The position numbers and the translations under genes were made by a program. From NCBI GenBank assembly GCA_965227645.1, contig OZ245773.1:4650001-4714000 (forward strand): a DNA stretch of 64,000 nucleotides, read 5' to 3'. Below are positions 1-7,649 of the stretch, piece after piece. Origin of the DNA: Flavimaribacter sp024343425 (GTDB lineage Bacteria; Pseudomonadota; Alphaproteobacteria; Rhizobiales; Rhizobiaceae). The notes below the pieces were generated by a model. It had not been told where the DNA came from and made no database searches. It worked only from the letters and a program-made list of their open reading frames with translations. Each line of letters begins with the position of its first letter. Within the stretch, counting starts at the first letter, position 1.

Positions 1-48
1 CGCTACGGCAACTGGTTCGCCAGAAAAAGAAACCGGGGTGGAAACTGT

Positions 49-453
49 ATGAGTGCATTCAAGCTGGATCGGGTGCTGGAAGCCGACAGCATGCTCGTCT
101 CGAAACTGGGGCTTTGCCAGTTGCGGCTGATGAACGACAGTCGCTGGCCCTGGCTGCTTTTGATCCCGCAGAGACCGGAAGCCGAGGAGATCTACCACCT
201 GACGCCGCTCGACCAGACGCTCCTGACATTCGAAACCTGCGAAACGGCGCGCGCGCTCAAGCAGGTTACGGGCTGCGCCAAAATCAACGTCGCCGCGCTT
301 GGCAATCAGGTCCGCCAGCTCCATTATCATGTGATCGCGCGCAGAACCGACGACGCGGCCTGGCCAAAACCGGTCTGGGGCGTTGGAACGGCTATCCCCT
401 ATGATCGTGGAGAAGCCGACGGGTTGAAAGCCGCCATCGTGGACGCACTTTAG
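49..453 (+). CDS. HIT family protein
   Basis: This 134-residue protein belongs to the histidine triad superfamily of nucleotide hydrolases and transferases. The HIT-type signature LHYHVIAR lies near residues 91-98, and the protein is of usual length for a small HIT protein. The ATG at 49 has a GGTGG-type ribosome site just upstream. The gene ends 11 bases before nudC on the same strand, so the two are probably co-transcribed. HIT proteins usually act on nucleotide phosphoramidates or dinucleoside polyphosphates in the cytoplasm. The exact substrate cannot be read from sequence. Confidence 0.85.
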   Translation: MSAFKLDRVLEADSMLVSKLGLCQLRLMNDSRWPWLLLIPQRPEAEEIYHLTPLDQTLLTFETCETARALKQVTGCAKINVAALGNQVRQLHYHVIARRTDDAAWPKPVWGVGTAIPYDRGEADGLKAAIVDAL

Positions 454-464
454 GAAAAGAAACA

Positions 465-1415
465 GTGTCGCTTTTTAACGGGAACGGGCCGGAACCCAGC
501 AGTTTCGTCGCCTTTGCAGGTAACCGGCTGGAACGCCGTTCGGAACATCGCGACGACAGCGTGCTCGAAGAGGCGCTCGTCACCGCCGGGGCCATGGCCT
601 TCGCCATGCGCAGCGGCCGGGCCTATCTGGCGATGAATGGAGAGGGTTTCGACGCGCTTCACGATATCGCCGACCTGGATGCGCTTTCGCCGGATTATGA
701 AAACGCGGTCGTGCTTGGCTATACGGACTCAGGCGCGCCACGGCTGGCGGTTCCGGTGAAGCGGGATCCGGATGACCTCCCGGACACGATCAAGGCCATC
801 GATCATCGCTCGATCTACATGCAGGGTCTCGTCCGCGGAAGCGAACTCGGGGAACTCGCACAGGGCGCGAGCCTCCTCGCCTGGGCGATGTCGCACCGTT
901 TTTGCGGGCGTTGCGGTGAAAAGACACAACCGCGCGCCGGCGGCTATCGGCGTGAATGCCCTGCCTGCGGCAACCAGATGTTTCCGCGGACCGATCCGGT
1001 CGTCATCATGCTGGCCATCGACGAAAAGACGGATTGCTGCCTGCTAGGCCGAAGCCCGCATTTTGCGCCGGGCATGTATTCCTGCCTCGCCGGTTTTCTG
1101 GAGCCAGGCGAAACAATCGAGGAAGCGGTTCGACGCGAAACCCTGGAGGAATCGGGCATCCGGATCGGCGCCGTGCGCTATCATGCGTCGCAACCCTGGC
1201 CGATGCCGCATTCGCTCATGATCGGCTGCTACGGCGAAGCGCTCAGCGACCGCATCGTTGCCGATACGCGGGAACTGGAAGACTGCCGCTGGTTCAACCG
1301 TGAAGAAACGGCCGAGATCCTGTCGCGACGGGTGGGAAGCGAGAACTTCAATTCACCACCGCCGGGAGCAATCGCGCACCACCTGATCCGCGATTGGCTG
1401 GAAACCTCTTCCTGA
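465..1415 (+). CDS. nudC: NADH pyrophosphatase NudC
   Basis: NudC hydrolyses NAD(H) to NMN(H) and AMP, and in several bacteria removes the NAD cap from RNA. The 316-residue protein shows the full family layout: a variable N-terminal domain, a four-Cys zinc ribbon (C147, C150, C165, C168), a Nudix box starting near G210 with REtlEES, and the NudC-specific SQPWPMPHS motif near residue 242. The start is GTG at 465, 11 bases after the HIT gene, so co-transcription is likely. The zinc ribbon and the SQPW motif separate it from other Nudix hydrolases. Confidence 0.95.
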   Translation: MSLFNGNGPEPSSFVAFAGNRLERRSEHRDDSVLEEALVTAGAMAFAMRSGRAYLAMNGEGFDALHDIADLDALSPDYENAVVLGYTDSGAPRLAVPVKRDPDDLPDTIKAIDHRSIYMQGLVRGSELGELAQGASLLAWAMSHRFCGRCGEKTQPRAGGYRRECPACGNQMFPRTDPVVIMLAIDEKTDCCLLGRSPHFAPGMYSCLAGFLEPGETIEEAVRRETLEESGIRIGAVRYHASQPWPMPHSLMIGCYGEALSDRIVADTRELEDCRWFNREETAEILSRRVGSENFNSPPPGAIAHHLIRDWLETSS

Positions 1416-1613
1416 CACGGACGACAGGGTCTCAGCGCTAGCGACATACGGTCGCATTTATCATGATCATTTGTGTCATGTTTACAATTGACACTCCGCT
1501 ATCGCACTTCTAGAAAATTAGCATTCGCTAATGGCGACTGTGCGGCCGCTTTACCCAAAAATTGGCAACCGGCTAATGAAATACCGATGGACAGAGCCTG
1601 TCGTCGAGGATAT

Positions 1614-1636
1614 GTAATGTTATTACGTATCATTCT
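1614..1636. promoter_or_regulatory. Zur-like operator
   Basis: The left arm GTAATGTTAT, a three-base centre and the right arm GTATCATTCT resemble the 23-bp zinc uptake regulator (Zur) box known from alphaproteobacteria, whose consensus is roughly GTAATGTTAT-N3-ATAACATTAC. The left arm matches completely and the right arm matches 6 of 10. It lies about 210 bases upstream of the porin start. The match was made by eye against a remembered consensus. Confidence 0.4.
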
Positions 1637-1788
1637 CTGAAGCCTGTGGTTTCGGCACGGTCACATGAGGGGATCTTGGGGGAAACGACATCCTGAGCGC
1701 TCGGCCGGCGCCAGACACGGATTGGCGTCAAGTGCATTTGAGTCGCATTCTCATAAAAGCTTGATCTCCAATTCTACAATCACTACAG

Positions 1789-1814
1789 TGCGAATGAGAA
1801 TGATTTGCATTATC
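1789..1814. promoter_or_regulatory. Fur-family (Fur/Mur-like) operator
   Basis: The stretch contains GAATGAGAATGATTTGCATT, close to classical Fur boxes built from GATAAT-type hexamers. It also reads as a near palindrome, TGCGAAT-N7-ATTTGCA, with one mismatch. It ends 33 bases before the porin ATG, where a repressor would block the promoter or early transcription. I cannot tell Fur from the related manganese regulator Mur by sequence. Confidence 0.5.
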
Positions 1815-1846
1815 AGAATATCCAGACAATCGAACAGGAGAGGTCT

Positions 1847-3088
1847 ATGAGGGACTCGATTTTCAACACGCGCAACCTGGTCGGCTCGACGCATTCAGGG
1901 CCCGTCAAGCCGGCGGCCGCCATGTTGGCGCTCGTTGGCGCAGCCACTTTCGGCGGGCAGGCGATCGCAGCCGATTTAACGGAGGTTGAGATTATCGCTG
2001 CTCCTGCTGTCCAGACCGTCAGCTATCCATTCATCATCGCCGAGCTGGAAGTGGAACTGGAAAACGACCTCGTCTTCAATTCCGACGATCCCGACGCCGA
2101 ATTCAACAATCTCTATCCGACGATCGGGTTCGCCGCCGAACTCGGCCTGAACGAGTATTTCAAGGTCGTTGTCGGCCTGACCATGGAGCAGCTGGAGGAT
2201 CCGGAAGAGGATAGCTATTTCGAAGATGTCGGGCTCTATATGGATACAATCCATCTGCAAGCCGATGTCGGCGGCCTGTCGCTGCTCGCCGGTAAATACG
2301 GTCCCGAGTTCGGACAGGCGTGGGACAATACGCCCGGTCTTTACGGCACCTCGCTGGCCGAGGACTACGAAATCACCGAAATGATCGCTCTTGGATTCGC
2401 CTATGAGTTCGAACTCGGCGACGCCGGCGCCCACACGCTCGCCGCCAACACCTTCTTCGCCGATACGACGGTGCTGTCCGAATCGCTGATTACGAATCGC
2501 GGCCGCGTCTCGCTGTCCGACGGCGGGTCGGCCAATACCGAACGATTCAACAATTACGCAGTCGCCCTCAGCGGTGAGGAGATGGCGGCGCTGCCCGGCC
2601 TCAGCTACAATCTCGGCTTCACCTATCTTTCCGCAGGCATAGGCGATGTCGCCGACCAGACCGGTTATGTGTTCGGTCTGGCTTACGAAAACGAATACGC
2701 CAACGGCGTCACCATGAACGTCACCGGCGAAGTGGCCTATTTCAACAATATCGGCGGCACGCTCGATGACGGAACCTACTTCACCGCTGGTCTGGAACTC
2801 AGCAATGGCTCATGGCATGGCGAACTCGCCGGCGCGCTTCGCGACATCAATCTTGATGGCGGCGGTTCGGAGGACACGTCCTTCGTCCAGCTTTCCGGCG
2901 GCTACGAGTTCGACAATGGTCTCGATCTGACGCTGGGCTACGCCTATGTGGACGAGGACAGCGTCGGCTCGCATGTCTTCGGCGTGCGCCTTTACAAGGC
3001 CTTCAACTTCGCAACGCCCGGCGCGCCGGACGAGGAGCTCGACCTGCCGGAACGTCCGCGCGTTCGCAGCGGACCCGTCGTCCAATAG
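1847..3088 (+). CDS. Outer-membrane porin, LbtU siderophore-porin-like
   Basis: This 413-residue protein has a long signal peptide ending near AIAADL and a mature part rich in alternating aromatic and polar strands, typical of an outer-membrane beta-barrel, ending in a C-terminal barrel strand (VFGVRLYKAFNF) plus a short tail. The overall pattern recalls the LbtU-type siderophore porins; this family assignment is from memory of the sequence style. The ATG at 1847 is preferred over an in-frame TTG at 1805 because CAGGAGAGG precedes it. Fur- and Zur-like boxes upstream suggest expression under metal limitation, which supports a role in metal or metallophore passage. It could also be a general porin. 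Confidence 0.65.
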   Translation: MRDSIFNTRNLVGSTHSGPVKPAAAMLALVGAATFGGQAIAADLTEVEIIAAPAVQTVSYPFIIAELEVELENDLVFNSDDPDAEFNNLYPTIGFAAELGLNEYFKVVVGLTMEQLEDPEEDSYFEDVGLYMDTIHLQADVGGLSLLAGKYGPEFGQAWDNTPGLYGTSLAEDYEITEMIALGFAYEFELGDAGAHTLAANTFFADTTVLSESLITNRGRVSLSDGGSANTERFNNYAVALSGEEMAALPGLSYNLGFTYLSAGIGDVADQTGYVFGLAYENEYANGVTMNVTGEVAYFNNIGGTLDDGTYFTAGLELSNGSWHGELAGALRDINLDGGGSEDTSFVQLSGGYEFDNGLDLTLGYAYVDEDSVGSHVFGVRLYKAFNFATPGAPDEELDLPERPRVRSGPVVQ

Positions 3089-3118
3089 CCACAAGCGCCC
3101 GCGTTTTAACTCACCGTT

Positions 3119-3138
3119 CGCGCCGCTTTTGCGGCGCG
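3119..3138. terminator. Hairpin between convergent genes
   Basis: A perfect 8-bp stem (CGCGCCGC / GCGGCGCG) with a TTTT loop lies between the stop codons of the porin gene and the convergent gshB gene. It has only a weak T-run after it (TTCCATTT on the plus strand), so termination efficiency is uncertain. Its position suggests it serves the porin gene. Confidence 0.5.
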
Positions 3139-3151
3139 TTCCATTTGTGCG

Positions 3152-4102
3152 TCAAACAGCGATTTTTGCTTCGATGGCGTCCCACAACAGGGCGGCGATA
3201 TCGGCGCCGCCGAATTTTTTCACCTCGCGAATGCCGGTCGGCGAGGTCACGTTGATTTCCGTCATGTAGTCGCCGATCACGTCGATGCCGACGAACAGGA
3301 AACCGCGTTCGCGCAAGGACGGGCCGATATGGGCGCAAATCTCCTCCTCGCGCTGCGTCAGCTCCGAAGGTTCGGCGCGGCCGCCGACATGCATGTTGGA
3401 TCGCGAATCGGTTTCGGACGGCACGCGATTGATCGCACCGACCGGCTCGCCATCGATGAGGATGATGCGCTTGTCGCCTTGTCTCACCGCCGGAAGGTAC
3501 TGCTGCGCGATCAGCGGTTCGCGATACATTTCGGCAAACAGTTCAAGCAGCGAAGAGAGGTTGCGATCATCGTTTTTCAGATGGAAGATCCCGGCGCCGC
3601 CGTTTCCGTAGAGAGGTTTGATGATGATATCGCCCATTTCCTTGCGGAAGGCGACAATCTCCTTCGGATCGGCTGTGATCAGGGTCTTCGGCATGAGGTC
3701 CGGAAACTCGGTCACGAAGATCTTTTCCGGAGAATTGCGCACCCAGGCCGGATCGTTGACCACCAGCGTTTCGGGATGAACGCGCTCGAGCAGATGCGTC
3801 GAAGTGATGTAGGACATGTCGAAGGGCGGATCCTGGCGCAGCAGCACCACATCCATGTCGGCGAGCTCGGCGCGGCGCGGTTCGCCAAGACTGTAGTGAT
3901 CGCCTTCCCTGTCCTGCAGGGTCATCGGCTCCATCGTGGCGATGGTCTTGCCGTCAAACAGCGACAGCTGCGACGGCGTGTAGTGGAACAGCTCATAGCC
4001 GCGCTGCTGGGCTTCCAGACACATGGCAAAGGTCGAATCGCCCGCAATCTGGATCGTTGAGACATGGTCCATCTGGACGGCGACCTTGAGTGTTTTCGTC
4101 AT
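3152..4102 (-). CDS. gshB: Glutathione synthetase
   Basis: GshB joins gamma-glutamylcysteine and glycine using ATP, the last step of glutathione synthesis in the cytoplasm. The 316-residue product has normal length and the expected order: an N-terminal domain (KVAVQMDHVSTI), the family motif LRQDPPFDMSY near residue 88, an ATP-grasp core with KPLYGNGGAGIF near residue 162, and the C-terminal metal-binding stretch EINVTSPTG near residue 281. It faces away from recR across a 134-base divergent promoter region (4103-4236). Confidence 0.96.
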   Translation of the reverse strand: MTKTLKVAVQMDHVSTIQIAGDSTFAMCLEAQQRGYELFHYTPSQLSLFDGKTIATMEPMTLQDREGDHYSLGEPRRAELADMDVVLLRQDPPFDMSYITSTHLLERVHPETLVVNDPAWVRNSPEKIFVTEFPDLMPKTLITADPKEIVAFRKEMGDIIIKPLYGNGGAGIFHLKNDDRNLSSLLELFAEMYREPLIAQQYLPAVRQGDKRIILIDGEPVGAINRVPSETDSRSNMHVGGRAEPSELTQREEEICAHIGPSLRERGFLFVGIDVIGDYMTEINVTSPTGIREVKKFGGADIAALLWDAIEAKIAV

Positions 4103-4236
4103 CTTGTCATCCCATCGATGCGTTGCGCATCATTCAAAATCCTGATCACACATAGTGTGGGCGGCCGGCAAACGCCACCGGTTTTCCGCCAACTCCTGCG
4201 CTGCCATTCGTCTCGAATCACGTTAAAAAGGCAGGC

Positions 4237-4842
4237 ATGAGCAAGAGCGTCGCCGGACCCGAGATCGAAAAACTTATCCAGCTGCTGGCCAAGGTGCCGG
4301 GGCTCGGGCCGCGCTCTGCGCGCCGCGCCGCCCTGCACCTGATCAAGAAGAAGGACCAGTTGCTGGGCCCTCTCGGCGACGCGATGCGTGAGGCCTACGA
4401 TCACGTCGGCGTCTGTTCGACCTGCGGCAATGTCGACACCAGCGACCCCTGCACGATCTGCACCGACCCGCGGCGCGATCGCAGCGTGATCGTCGTGGTC
4501 GAGGATGTCGCCGATCTCTGGGCCCTGGAACGGGCCGGCGCGCTGAACGCGCTCTACCACGTGCTTGGCGGCACGCTGTCGCCGCTCGACGGCGTCGGTC
4601 CCGACGATCTCAACATCAAGGCGCTGGTGGAGCGGGCTTCAGGCGGCGACGTCAAGGAGATCATCATCGCCGTCAACGCGACGGTGGAAGGTCAGACCAC
4701 CGCGCACTACATCACCGATCAGCTTGAAGGCCTTGATCTTTCCGTCACACGACTGGCGCACGGCGTTCCGGTGGGCGGCGAACTCGACTATCTCGACGAG
4801 GGCACGCTGTCGGCCGCGATGCGGGCGCGCACGCGGCTCTAG
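4237..4842 (+). CDS. recR: Recombination mediator RecR
   Basis: RecR works with RecO (and RecF) to load RecA on gapped DNA. The 201-residue protein has the family length, a helix-hairpin-helix segment (KVPGLGPRSARR), a four-Cys zinc motif (CSTCGN ... CTICTD, about residues 58-73) and a Toprim domain (VIVVVEDVADLWALE, then NATVEGQTTAHYI). In many bacteria recR follows dnaX and an ebfC gene, but here gshB lies upstream on the other strand. Its TAG stop overlaps the pheA stop in a shared CTAG at 4839-4842. Confidence 0.97.
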   Translation: MSKSVAGPEIEKLIQLLAKVPGLGPRSARRAALHLIKKKDQLLGPLGDAMREAYDHVGVCSTCGNVDTSDPCTICTDPRRDRSVIVVVEDVADLWALERAGALNALYHVLGGTLSPLDGVGPDDLNIKALVERASGGDVKEIIIAVNATVEGQTTAHYITDQLEGLDLSVTRLAHGVPVGGELDYLDEGTLSAAMRARTRL

Positions 4843-5693
4843 CCGTTGCGGTCCTGCTCGTAGCGGAAGGGATGCGCCTTGTAGGCGCCGAGCACCCGCA
4901 CCTTTGTGGAAAAGAAACCGAGTTCCTCGAGCGCCCGCGACACGTTCAGATCATCGGGATGACCCTCGATGTCGGCGTAGAACTGGGTTGCGGTGAACCG
5001 CCCTTCCAGCTGATAGCTTTCGAGCTTCGTCATGTTGACGCCGTTGGTGGCGAAACCGCCCATCGCCTTGTAGAGCGCCGCCGGAAGGTTGCGCACGTTG
5101 AAGATGAATGTCGTGACGATCAGATCCTCGTCACGCTCGCGCGGCGCCATGACGCTTTCCGCCGACAGGATAACGAACCGGGTGACGTTGTCGTCAGTGT
5201 CCTCGACATTCTCCATCAGGATATCGAGGCCATACATGTCTTTGGCCAGAAGCGGCGCGAGCGCCGCCATGGACGGGTCGCCCTTTTCGGCGACGAGACG
5301 CGCCGCGCCGGCGGTGTCGCCGGCGACAACCGGCTGCCAGCCATTTTCGCGCATGATCTTGCGGCACTGGCCGAGCGCATGGATATGGCTGTGGACCGTC
5401 TTGATGTCCTCGATTTTCCCGCCCGGAACCACCATCAACTGGAAATGGATCGGCATGAAATATTCGCCGACGATATGCAGACCTGATTCCGGCAGCAGGT
5501 GATGGATATCCGCGACGCGGCCCGCGATGGTGTTCTCGATCGGGATCATCGCAAGCTGCGCTTCACCGCTTTTGACGGCGTTGAAGGCGTCTTCGAAGGT
5601 GCGGCAGGGCATCGGATCCATCTCGGGGAACATGTCACGGCAAGCCATGTCCGAATTGGCGCCGTATTCGCCCTGAAACGAGATCCTGTTCAT
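4839..5693 (-). CDS. pheA: Prephenate dehydratase
   Basis: This monofunctional enzyme converts prephenate to phenylpyruvate in phenylalanine synthesis. The 284-residue protein has the two-lobed catalytic domain starting ISFQGEYGANSD, the conserved TRF motif (DDNVTRFVIL, about residues 165-174) and a C-terminal ACT regulatory domain with the GVNMTKLESYQ segment that normally binds phenylalanine for feedback inhibition. No fused chorismate mutase domain is present. kdsB lies upstream on the same strand with a 38-base gap, so the two may be co-transcribed. Its stop overlaps that of recR. Confidence 0.95.
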   Translation of the reverse strand: MNRISFQGEYGANSDMACRDMFPEMDPMPCRTFEDAFNAVKSGEAQLAMIPIENTIAGRVADIHHLLPESGLHIVGEYFMPIHFQLMVVPGGKIEDIKTVHSHIHALGQCRKIMRENGWQPVVAGDTAGAARLVAEKGDPSMAALAPLLAKDMYGLDILMENVEDTDDNVTRFVILSAESVMAPRERDEDLIVTTFIFNVRNLPAALYKAMGGFATNGVNMTKLESYQLEGRFTATQFYADIEGHPDDLNVSRALEELGFFSTKVRVLGAYKAHPFRYEQDRNG

Positions 5694-5731
5694 TTGCCTG
5701 CCCTGATTGTTTGTCGTTTTGTGTCTGCGCT

Positions 5732-6484
5732 TTAGCCGAACGCGCGGGGATCGGCAAGAATTTGCAGCGCGCGCTCCAGATCGGGCCCGGTGTCAACGCC
5801 CAGCGGAACCTCGCCGACGATTTCCACGTCGATGCGCATGCCGGCCTCAAGCGCGCGCAATTGTTCGAGCGATTCCCGCGTTTCGAGCGTCGATCGCGGC
5901 AACGATACGAACCGGGACAAAGCGTCGCGGCGCCAGGCGTAAAGACCGATGTGGTGGTAGAGCGGCCCGTCGCCGTGAGGCGCGGTGGCGCGGGTAAAAT
6001 ACAGAGCCCTCAGCCTTTTCTCCGACAGCGGAGACCCGACCACCTTGACGACGTTCGGATTGGTCTTTTCATCCGCCTCCGAAATCACCGCTGCGACGGT
6101 TGCAATATCCGTCTGCGGGTTTTCGAGAGGCGCGAAAGCCGCGCGAACCGTCTCCGGACGCACCGTGGGAAGATCGCCCTGAACGTTCACGATTGTTTCA
6201 ATTTTCCCTTCAGGATCAAGGGCTTGAAGGGCTTCAAAAACACGATCCGATCCGGATGGATGATCGGGCCGGGTGAGGATCGCATCAAACCCTTCGCGTC
6301 GTACGGCGTCCGCCACCTCGCGGCTGTCGGTCGCGATCGCAACCGGGCCGATTGCGGCTTCGCGGGCGCGCAGGGCCACCTGCACGATCATCGGTTTTCC
6401 GCCAATGTCGGCGAGCACCTTGCCAGGCAGCCGCTTCGAGGACATGCGCGCGGGAATCAGGACAATATTGCTGCTGGACGACAT
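5732..6484 (-). CDS. kdsB: CMP-KDO synthetase
   Basis: KdsB (3-deoxy-manno-octulosonate cytidylyltransferase) activates KDO with CTP for lipopolysaccharide inner-core synthesis. The chosen start gives 250 residues, the family length, beginning MSSSSNIVLIPARMSSKRLPGK with the nucleotide-binding motif RMSSKRLPGK. A further upstream in-frame start would add 12 residues (TSSPRSRTGPQ) that look unlike the family, so I rejected it. Other conserved stretches are TDHINFS-type replacements ATDSREV, NVQGDLP and HHIGLYAWRR. It is divergent from the cytochrome c gene. Confidence 0.94.
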   Translation of the reverse strand: MSSSSNIVLIPARMSSKRLPGKVLADIGGKPMIVQVALRAREAAIGPVAIATDSREVADAVRREGFDAILTRPDHPSGSDRVFEALQALDPEGKIETIVNVQGDLPTVRPETVRAAFAPLENPQTDIATVAAVISEADEKTNPNVVKVVGSPLSEKRLRALYFTRATAPHGDGPLYHHIGLYAWRRDALSRFVSLPRSTLETRESLEQLRALEAGMRIDVEIVGEVPLGVDTGPDLERALQILADPRAFG

Positions 6485-6637
6485 CTGGGGACCGGTTCTG
6501 CTTCGCGGACTGGAAGTCACTTTCTGGAGCGGTTATAAACAGTGTTGCAACAGCAAGGCAAAAGACATAGGTTCCGCGCCAAATCGAGACTTGTGCCGGT
6601 TTCGGGGAAGGACCGGCATAACATGGAGCCCCCGAAG

Positions 6638-7453
6638 ATGAACAGCTCTTATTTCAACGCAATCGCCGGCGCTTTTCTCACGGTGGTTTTCGTTGTCATG
6701 ACCGTGTCGATCGCTTCCGACGCCATTTTCCACACCAGGGAACCGGTCAAGGAAGGCTTCGAGATCGAGGTGACCGAAGGGGGCGGGGAAGCCGGCGGCA
6801 AGGAAGATGCAGGGCCGTTCCAGATCGCAACCCTGATGGCGGGCGCCAGCGCCGAGGCCGGCGCCAACGTTTTCAAGAAGTGCCAGTCCTGCCACACAGT
6901 CGATGATGGCGGCGCCAACAAGGTCGGCCCCAACCTGTGGCATGTGCTTGGTCGACCGGTGGCCAGCGCCCAGGACTTCGCCTATTCGCCGGCCCTGGTC
7001 GAATACGCCGCTGGCGGCGAAACCCACTGGATGTACCAGAATCTCAGCGAATTCCTGGACAATCCGAAGAAATTCCTCAGTGGCACCAAGATGAGCTTCG
7101 CCGGCCTGAAAAAACCGGAAGATCGCGCCAATGTGATTGCGTATCTGAGGGAGCAGGCGCCTGAACTCCTGCCGCTCCCCACGCCGGAGCCCGAGGCGGC
7201 GGAAGCCGAAACGACACCGGAAGCGACTGAAGCGTCAGCCACGCCGGAGGCAGCCAGCGATGCGACCGCGGCCGAAGACATGTCCGGCTCCTCCGAAATG
7301 ACGCCGGCCGAAACGGCGGAAGAAAAGGCCGAGGAATCCAAGACGCTGGATGAGGCGGCCGCAGAGGGCGCCGACGCCGTGACGACCGATGTCGACGCGC
7401 TGGAAGAAAAAGCAGCGGAGCCGACGGCAACGGGAACCGAATCTTCGAACTGA
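6638..7453 (+). CDS. cycM: Membrane-anchored cytochrome c, CycM-like
   Basis: A single N-terminal membrane anchor (about residues 7-25) tethers a class I cytochrome c domain with haem motif CQSCH (C82, C85, H86) and axial ligand M152 in GTKMSF. CycM proteins carry electrons from the bc1 complex to terminal oxidases in rhizobia. The kdsB and pheA neighbours match the rhizobial setting. The product is 271 residues, clearly longer than the usual roughly 180, because about 94 residues of Glu/Ala/Thr/Pro-rich low-complexity sequence follow the cytochrome domain. ATG 6638 follows GGAG; ATG 6623 is an alternative. Confidence 0.87.
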   Translation: MNSSYFNAIAGAFLTVVFVVMTVSIASDAIFHTREPVKEGFEIEVTEGGGEAGGKEDAGPFQIATLMAGASAEAGANVFKKCQSCHTVDDGGANKVGPNLWHVLGRPVASAQDFAYSPALVEYAAGGETHWMYQNLSEFLDNPKKFLSGTKMSFAGLKKPEDRANVIAYLREQAPELLPLPTPEPEAAEAETTPEATEASATPEAASDATAAEDMSGSSEMTPAETAEEKAEESKTLDEAAAEGADAVTTDVDALEEKAAEPTATGTESSN

Positions 7454-7478
7454 CGTTGATAAAAAACAATCCGTGATG

Positions 7479-7504
7479 AGGCCGGGCCCGCGCCCGGCCT
7501 TTTT
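7479..7504 (+). terminator. Intrinsic terminator after cytochrome c gene
   Basis: A perfect 9-bp GC-rich stem (AGGCCGGGC / GCCCGGCCT) closes a four-base loop and runs into TTTTT. It begins 25 bases after the cytochrome c stop codon and is a textbook rho-independent terminator. Confidence 0.92.
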
Positions 7505-7649
7505 CGTATCGGCGAACCTTACCGATTGTTCATAATTTTTGCCCGTTCTTCGTCACATTTGACCTTCATGGGTCGATACATTGACCGCCTATTGCTTTTG
7601 TTTATGTACTTAACGACAGCAATGACGCCTCACACAACGGGAGATCACG

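Larger units (their letters stand above)
1416..1846. other. Porin upstream regulatory region
   Basis: This 431-base stretch holds no convincing gene. It is clearly AT-richer than its surroundings and carries the two metal-regulator-like palindromes annotated separately (1614-1636 and 1789-1814). A related imperfect motif, TGCATTTGAGTCGCATTCTC, lies at 1733-1752, and a short perfect hairpin TTAGC-ATTC-GCTAA lies near 1518. I read it as a complex promoter for the porin gene at 1847. Confidence 0.6.

Noticed and set aside
1..52. Possible tail of an upstream gene ending in TGA at 50-52, overlapping the HIT start codon
   Set aside because: Only 16 codons are visible, with no recognisable motif, so coding cannot be supported.
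5711..6538. A 275-codon plus-strand frame opposite kdsB
   Set aside because: kdsB is clear on the other strand, and this frame has no family-like pattern.
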